Source: Helicobacteraceae bacterium
GTDB lineage: Bacteria; Campylobacterota; Campylobacteria; Campylobacterales; SZUA-545
Assembly: GCA_031282285.1 (NCBI GenBank)
Contig: JAITEA010000049.1
Coordinates: 1-8,512 of the forward strand
Length of the DNA stretch: 8,512 bases
Direction of reading: 5' to 3'
The position numbers and the translations under genes are program-made. Positions 6,077-8,512 of the stretch are shown here, in pieces. A model generated the notes under the pieces. The model was not told the DNA's origin. It made no database searches and was given only the letters and a program-made list of their open reading frames with translations. Each line of letters begins with the position of its first letter. The stretch's first letter is position 1.

Positions 6077-6772
6077 GTGGACGCGGCGGCGAGGCGGTTT
6101 GACAGGTTCTCAAAAGATTACGCGGCGCTAAACGATCTGCAAAGAACGATCGCGAGAGAGCTGATGGAATCGGCGCGTTTCGCGCCAAAACGCGTAATGG
6201 ATTTGGGTTGCGGCGACGGCGCGATCTACCGCCAGACGCCGCGATCGTTCGAGTTTTTCGCCGCGATCGACGCTTCGCCCTCTATGCTCGCCCTGCATCC
6301 CTCCGGCGCGGGGGTTTATAAGGCTTTGATCGACTTCAACGATATAGACGCTTTGGGCGCTTTGGCTCCGCTGGCGCCGTTTGATCTGATAGCCTCCTGC
6401 TGCGCGCTTCAGTGGGCTGCCGATCTCGACGCGACGCTTAAGGCGGTAGCGCCGTTTGGCTCTCGCGTCGCTTTCGCCATTTTCACCGACGGCGCGCTTA
6501 GCCTGCTGCGCGATCTGTCGGGAGCGAAAACGCCCGCGCTATCGTTTGAGAGGGCGCGGGATATAACGGCGCGTTATTTCAAGGCGCGGTTTTGGCGCAA
6601 AAGCTATCGTTTGGAGTTTGCCTCAAAACAAGCGATGTTCGCCTATATCCGCAAAAGCGGTATCGGCGGCGGGCTGGCGCGGCTGAGCGTGGGGGACGCA
6701 AGGCGGCTGATCGCGGAATATCCCAGCGCGAGTCTGGACTACGAAACGCTGTTTGCGATCGGGGATCGCTGA
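6077..6772 (+). CDS. bioC: SAM-dependent methyltransferase, probable malonyl-ACP O-methyltransferase BioC
   Basis: This 231-residue class I methyltransferase resembles BioC, which methylates malonyl-ACP so that fatty-acid synthesis can build the pimeloyl chain of biotin. The N-terminus has the BioC-like RFDRFSKDYAALNDLQRTIARELM (residues 7-30). Motif I is VMDLGCGDG (40-48) for SAM binding, motif II contains AAIDASPSML, and the DLIASCCALQWAADL segment matches the BioC motif in which a conserved Gln-Trp follows the central strand. The length is close to the short Campylobacter BioC. The GTG start at 6077 is preceded by GAGGA at a suitable distance. It diverges from secG and is followed by tRNA-Thr. 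No other biotin gene is present, so a different small methyl acceptor cannot be excluded. Confidence 0.78.
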   Translation: MDAAARRFDRFSKDYAALNDLQRTIARELMESARFAPKRVMDLGCGDGAIYRQTPRSFEFFAAIDASPSMLALHPSGAGVYKALIDFNDIDALGALAPLAPFDLIASCCALQWAADLDATLKAVAPFGSRVAFAIFTDGALSLLRDLSGAKTPALSFERARDITARYFKARFWRKSYRLEFASKQAMFAYIRKSGIGGGLARLSVGDARRLIAEYPSASLDYETLFAIGDR

Positions 6773-6794
6773 ACGCCGTTTTAGGTATTTCGGC

Positions 6795-6800
6795 TAAAAT
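6795..6800 (+). promoter_or_regulatory. candidate -10 element for tRNA-Thr
   Basis: CGGC-TAAAAT-TGCGCCC ends 13 bases before the first base of the tRNA, the right distance for a start at about 6807. The GCTAAAAT core matches the one upstream of the bioC-like gene. Confidence 0.5.
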
Positions 6801-6813
6801 TGCGCCCTTCTTT

Positions 6814-6888
6814 GCCAATGTAGCTCAGCGGTAGAGCTCTCGCTTCGTAAGCGAGCGGTCGCGGGTTCGATTCCCGCCATTGGCTCCA
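6814..6888 (+). tRNA. tRNA-Thr (anticodon CGT)
   Basis: A full cloverleaf folds by eye: acceptor arms GCCAATG (6814-6820) and CATTGGC (6878-6884), D stem GCTC/GAGC, anticodon stem CTCGC/GCGAG around the loop TTCGTAA with anticodon CGT at 6846-6848, variable loop CGGTC, and T arm GCGGG-TTCGATT-CCCGC. The discriminator base is T6885 and CCA is encoded at 6886-6888. It reads the Thr codon ACG, which is useful in a GC-rich genome. It has a candidate promoter of its own just upstream. To its right the base composition falls sharply in GC. Confidence 0.97.
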
Positions 6889-6976
6889 TACGACGCCTCT
6901 ATAGCGCAGGCGGCTAAGCCGACGGCAAAAGGACGCCCTACAAAATGAAACGCTTATTTACGACGGCAAAACAAAT

Positions 6977-7336
6977 ATGTATATAAAAACCGGCGCCGAT
7001 ACGCGCAAAACGATGACGGGTAAAACATTTCTGGCGTCCAATGGCAAATACTACAGGCCACATCGGTTTTTTTATTGGATATTCTGGGCGCTGGAAGCGG
7101 CAGTAACTGGAAGTTGCATCATACTTTGGCCTGCATTTGCTGTTTTTTTTGGACAATATTTGCTTGTTTTCACAGATAATATCATTTTTTTATTTTTATG
7201 TAGCGCTGTTATCTTGTTTTTAATGGCATATATATTGATGTTCATTTTAGCGCTTCTAATTCCATTAAAAGAGATCGCGTATTACAAAGAAGAAGAAAAA
7301 GAGCCGCAAAAATCTTTGAACGGAGGTTCGCGATGA
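6977..7336 (+). CDS. small unrecognised membrane protein
   Basis: I do not recognise this 119-residue protein. It has a basic N-terminus (1-30), a hydrophobic stretch at about 31-58 (FFYWIFWALEAAVTGSCIIL onward), a second at about 68-97 that is very rich in Ile, Leu and Phe, and a charged, Glu/Lys-rich C-terminal tail (98-119). Two membrane helices with both ends on the same side, probably the cytoplasm, are likely. The ATG at 6977 lacks a Shine-Dalgarno. A second ATG at 7013 (MTGKTFLASNG) is equally possible, and TATAAA at 6982-6987 would then be its -10. The stop overlaps the next gene's ATG by 4 bp (ATGA at 7333-7336), so it is probably co-expressed with the secreted Sel1 proteins. The DNA is AT-richer than the genes to its left. 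Confidence 0.65.
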   Translation: MYIKTGADTRKTMTGKTFLASNGKYYRPHRFFYWIFWALEAAVTGSCIILWPAFAVFFGQYLLVFTDNIIFLFLCSAVILFLMAYILMFILALLIPLKEIAYYKEEEKEPQKSLNGGSR

Positions 7337-8127
7337 TCAGGGTTATGCTATGCTTTATTATATTGGCGATTTCAGTATTAGCCGAAACAGAACTTGAACA
7401 ATTAACGCAAAAATGCGATAACAACAATAGTAGCGCTTGTCAGGATATAGCTTTGTTGTATTGGAATGGAAAAAGCGTTGAAAAGGACATGCAAAAATAT
7501 ATGGAATACTATACAAAAGCCTGCGATCTGAGGGTTTCTTTTTGCGATCATATCGCCGAAATCTACTGGGATGGCAAATGCGGCATTCCCAAAGACATGA
7601 TCAAAGCCGTCGAATACTACAAACGCTACTGCAACAGTAAATACGAAGATCTTGAAACCTGCCAGAAGGTGGGAGACGCTTACGCCAAAGGCGACGGCGT
7701 TCCTAAAGATTACAAGATCGCGCTTGAATACTACAACAAAGCCTGCAAACACGATCGATATGGAGGAATTTGTTTGCGCGCGCAAATACTAGACGCTATA
7801 TTAGACGGCGACGGCGATTCATGCACAATAAGCGTTCTTGAAAAGTCGTGCAATATTAGACGGAACTCAACCGCTTGTAGTTTGCTTGCTGGCATGTATT
7901 GGAAGGGTAAAGGCTTAAGCGAGGATTTTATACCAAGCGAAAAAGCCCCCAAAGACCTTGATAAAGCCCACGAATACTTTGTCAAAGCGTGCGCCATTGA
8001 AAAAAATGTTTTAGATTGTCATTATGTCAATACAACGCTGGAAGAGAAAAAGGCTTTGGAAGCCAACGCGACAACCAATCAAGCCGATCGCAATTCAACT
8101 GCCAACGGGTATAATGACGCAAGATAA
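7333..8127 (+). CDS. secreted Sel1-repeat cysteine-rich protein (Hcp-like)
   Basis: This 264-residue protein has a signal peptide (1-17, ending SVLA before ETE) and then Sel1-like alpha/alpha repeats through about residue 232. Typical repeat phrases are LLYWNGKSVEKD, AEIYWDGKCGIPKD, KAVEYYKRYC, VGDAYAKGDGVPKDYKIALEYYNKAC and AGMYWKGKG. Cysteines recur in pairs (28/36, 64/71, 100/110, 138/147, 173/182, 220/229), as in Helicobacter cysteine-rich proteins where each pair forms a disulfide within a repeat, so it is probably periplasmic or exported. The tail (233-264) is polar and unstructured. GGAGG lies seven bases before the ATG, which overlaps the upstream membrane-protein stop by 4 bp. A paralogue starts 9 bp downstream and shares 61 identical bases. 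The exact function is unknown; family members bind other proteins or peptidoglycan fragments. Confidence 0.88.
   Translation: MIRVMLCFIILAISVLAETELEQLTQKCDNNNSSACQDIALLYWNGKSVEKDMQKYMEYYTKACDLRVSFCDHIAEIYWDGKCGIPKDMIKAVEYYKRYCNSKYEDLETCQKVGDAYAKGDGVPKDYKIALEYYNKACKHDRYGGICLRAQILDAILDGDGDSCTISVLEKSCNIRRNSTACSLLAGMYWKGKGLSEDFIPSEKAPKDLDKAHEYFVKACAIEKNVLDCHYVNTTLEEKKALEANATTNQADRNSTANGYNDAR
7639..7699 (+). repeat. 61-bp perfect direct repeat, copy 1
   Basis: This stretch inside the first Sel1 gene is identical base for base to 8452-8512 in the second, at an offset of 813 bp. It encodes KYEDLETCQKVG and the residues that follow, in the same frame in both genes. Confidence 0.95.
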
Positions 8128-8136
8128 GGATTTGCA

Positions 8137-8512
8137 ATGCTAAAGTTAATAGTCGTAATTCTATCGTTTCTAAACATTTGTCTAGCGCAAACTTTTGTGG
8201 AACGCTTGATACAGGACTGCGACAACAACGAAAGTTTTGCTTGCGGCGCTCTAGTAAACGAATACGCTCACGGAGATGAAAAAGAAGGCATAAAGCCAGA
8301 TACAGGCAAAATGCTTGAATATGGTATTAAAGCGTGCGATATAAATTTATTCTATTGCGACAAATTAGCCTTAATCTACGAACATGGAGTAAACGGCGTT
8401 GCAAAAGATATGGCAAAAGCCATAGCGTATTACAAAATGCGGTGCGATAGCAAATACGAAGATCTTGAAACCTGCCAGAAGGTGGGAGACGCTTACGCCA
8501 AAGGCGACGGCG
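8137..8512 (+). CDS. second secreted Sel1-repeat cysteine-rich protein (5' part)
   Basis: The frame is open from ATG 8137 to the window's right edge, giving 125 residues with no stop. AAGGA precedes the start at a good distance, and only 9 bp separate it from the previous Sel1 gene. The signal peptide (MLKLIVVILSFLNICLA, residues 1-17) is followed by the same layout as its neighbour: a first pair of Cys at 28/36, a second at 67/74 (ACDINLFYC) and a third at 103/113, with Sel1 phrases YEHGVNGVAKDMAKAIAYYK. Most of the sequence has diverged from the upstream paralogue, but the last 61 bases are identical to it. The two genes look like a tandem duplication with later local homogenisation. The total length and number of repeats are unknown because the gene is cut off. 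Confidence 0.88.
   Translation, partial: MLKLIVVILSFLNICLAQTFVERLIQDCDNNESFACGALVNEYAHGDEKEGIKPDTGKMLEYGIKACDINLFYCDKLALIYEHGVNGVAKDMAKAIAYYKMRCDSKYEDLETCQKVGDAYAKGDG
8452..8512 (+). repeat. 61-bp perfect direct repeat, copy 2 (runs off the window)
   Basis: Identical to 7639-7699. The identity starts sharply after an AGC codon (AGT in copy 1) and reaches the last base of the window, so the true repeat may be longer. Confidence 0.95.

Noticed and set aside
6003..6188. N-terminal extension of SecG to 6188
   Set aside because: It overlaps the methyltransferase gene, lacks SecG similarity, and the internal ATG at 6002 has a good Shine-Dalgarno and the family N-terminus.
6889..6976. Possible hairpin CGGCT/AGCCG after tRNA-Thr as a terminator
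   Set aside because: The loop is too small at full pairing and no T-run follows.
6945..6986. 13-codon peptide frame (MKRLFTTAKQICI) after the tRNA
   Set aside because: No Shine-Dalgarno, no context and too short to support.

Overview
The window looks like a Campylobacterota (epsilonproteobacterial) chromosome segment. The main evidence is the compact secG-frr-pyrE cluster, whose order I recall from Campylobacter, together with a short BioC-like methyltransferase, a PyrE with the CPLC C-terminal signature, and secreted Sel1-repeat proteins with paired cysteines of the Helicobacter Hcp type. Most of the window is GC-rich (one sampled line of the methyltransferase gene is about 57% GC), which is high for that phylum, so an unusual lineage is likely. 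The genus cannot be named from the sequence alone.

Layout. The + strand opens with the 3' end of aroQ (1-222). It converges on a long run of minus-strand genes that reads leftward from 6002 to 320. The first block is secG, frr and pyrE (6002-4456). After a 112-bp spacer comes a second block (4343-320): a small bitopic coiled-coil membrane protein, a GGDEF-EAL protein, a two-PDZ HtrA/Deg homologue that has lost two catalytic triad residues, moaD, moaE and an orphan Xre antitoxin-like regulator. Diverging from secG on the + strand are a BioC-like methyltransferase (6077-6772) and tRNA-Thr(CGT) (6814-6888). Beyond the tRNA the DNA becomes AT-richer. It carries a small membrane protein, one complete Sel1/Hcp-like secreted protein and the start of a second that runs off the window.

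How the genes may work together. The secG/frr/pyrE and aroQ/bioC/moaDE genes are housekeeping: Sec translocation, ribosome recycling, pyrimidine, aromatic, biotin and molybdopterin synthesis. The most unusual unit is the trio at 4343-1424. An 11-bp overlap and then a TAG-ATG junction suggest that a membrane-anchored periplasmic coiled coil, a cytoplasmic c-di-GMP enzyme or receptor, and a periplasmic pseudo-protease are made together. This could be a transmembrane signalling or envelope-stress module, but that is inference.

Two sequence-level features cut across genes. CGATCG is strongly over-represented (about 36 copies by eye, with six full GCGATCGC octamers), resembling cyanobacterial HIP1. 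A perfect 61-bp repeat links the two Sel1 genes and points to recent recombination between them. No CRISPR array, insertion sequence, integrase or rRNA is visible.
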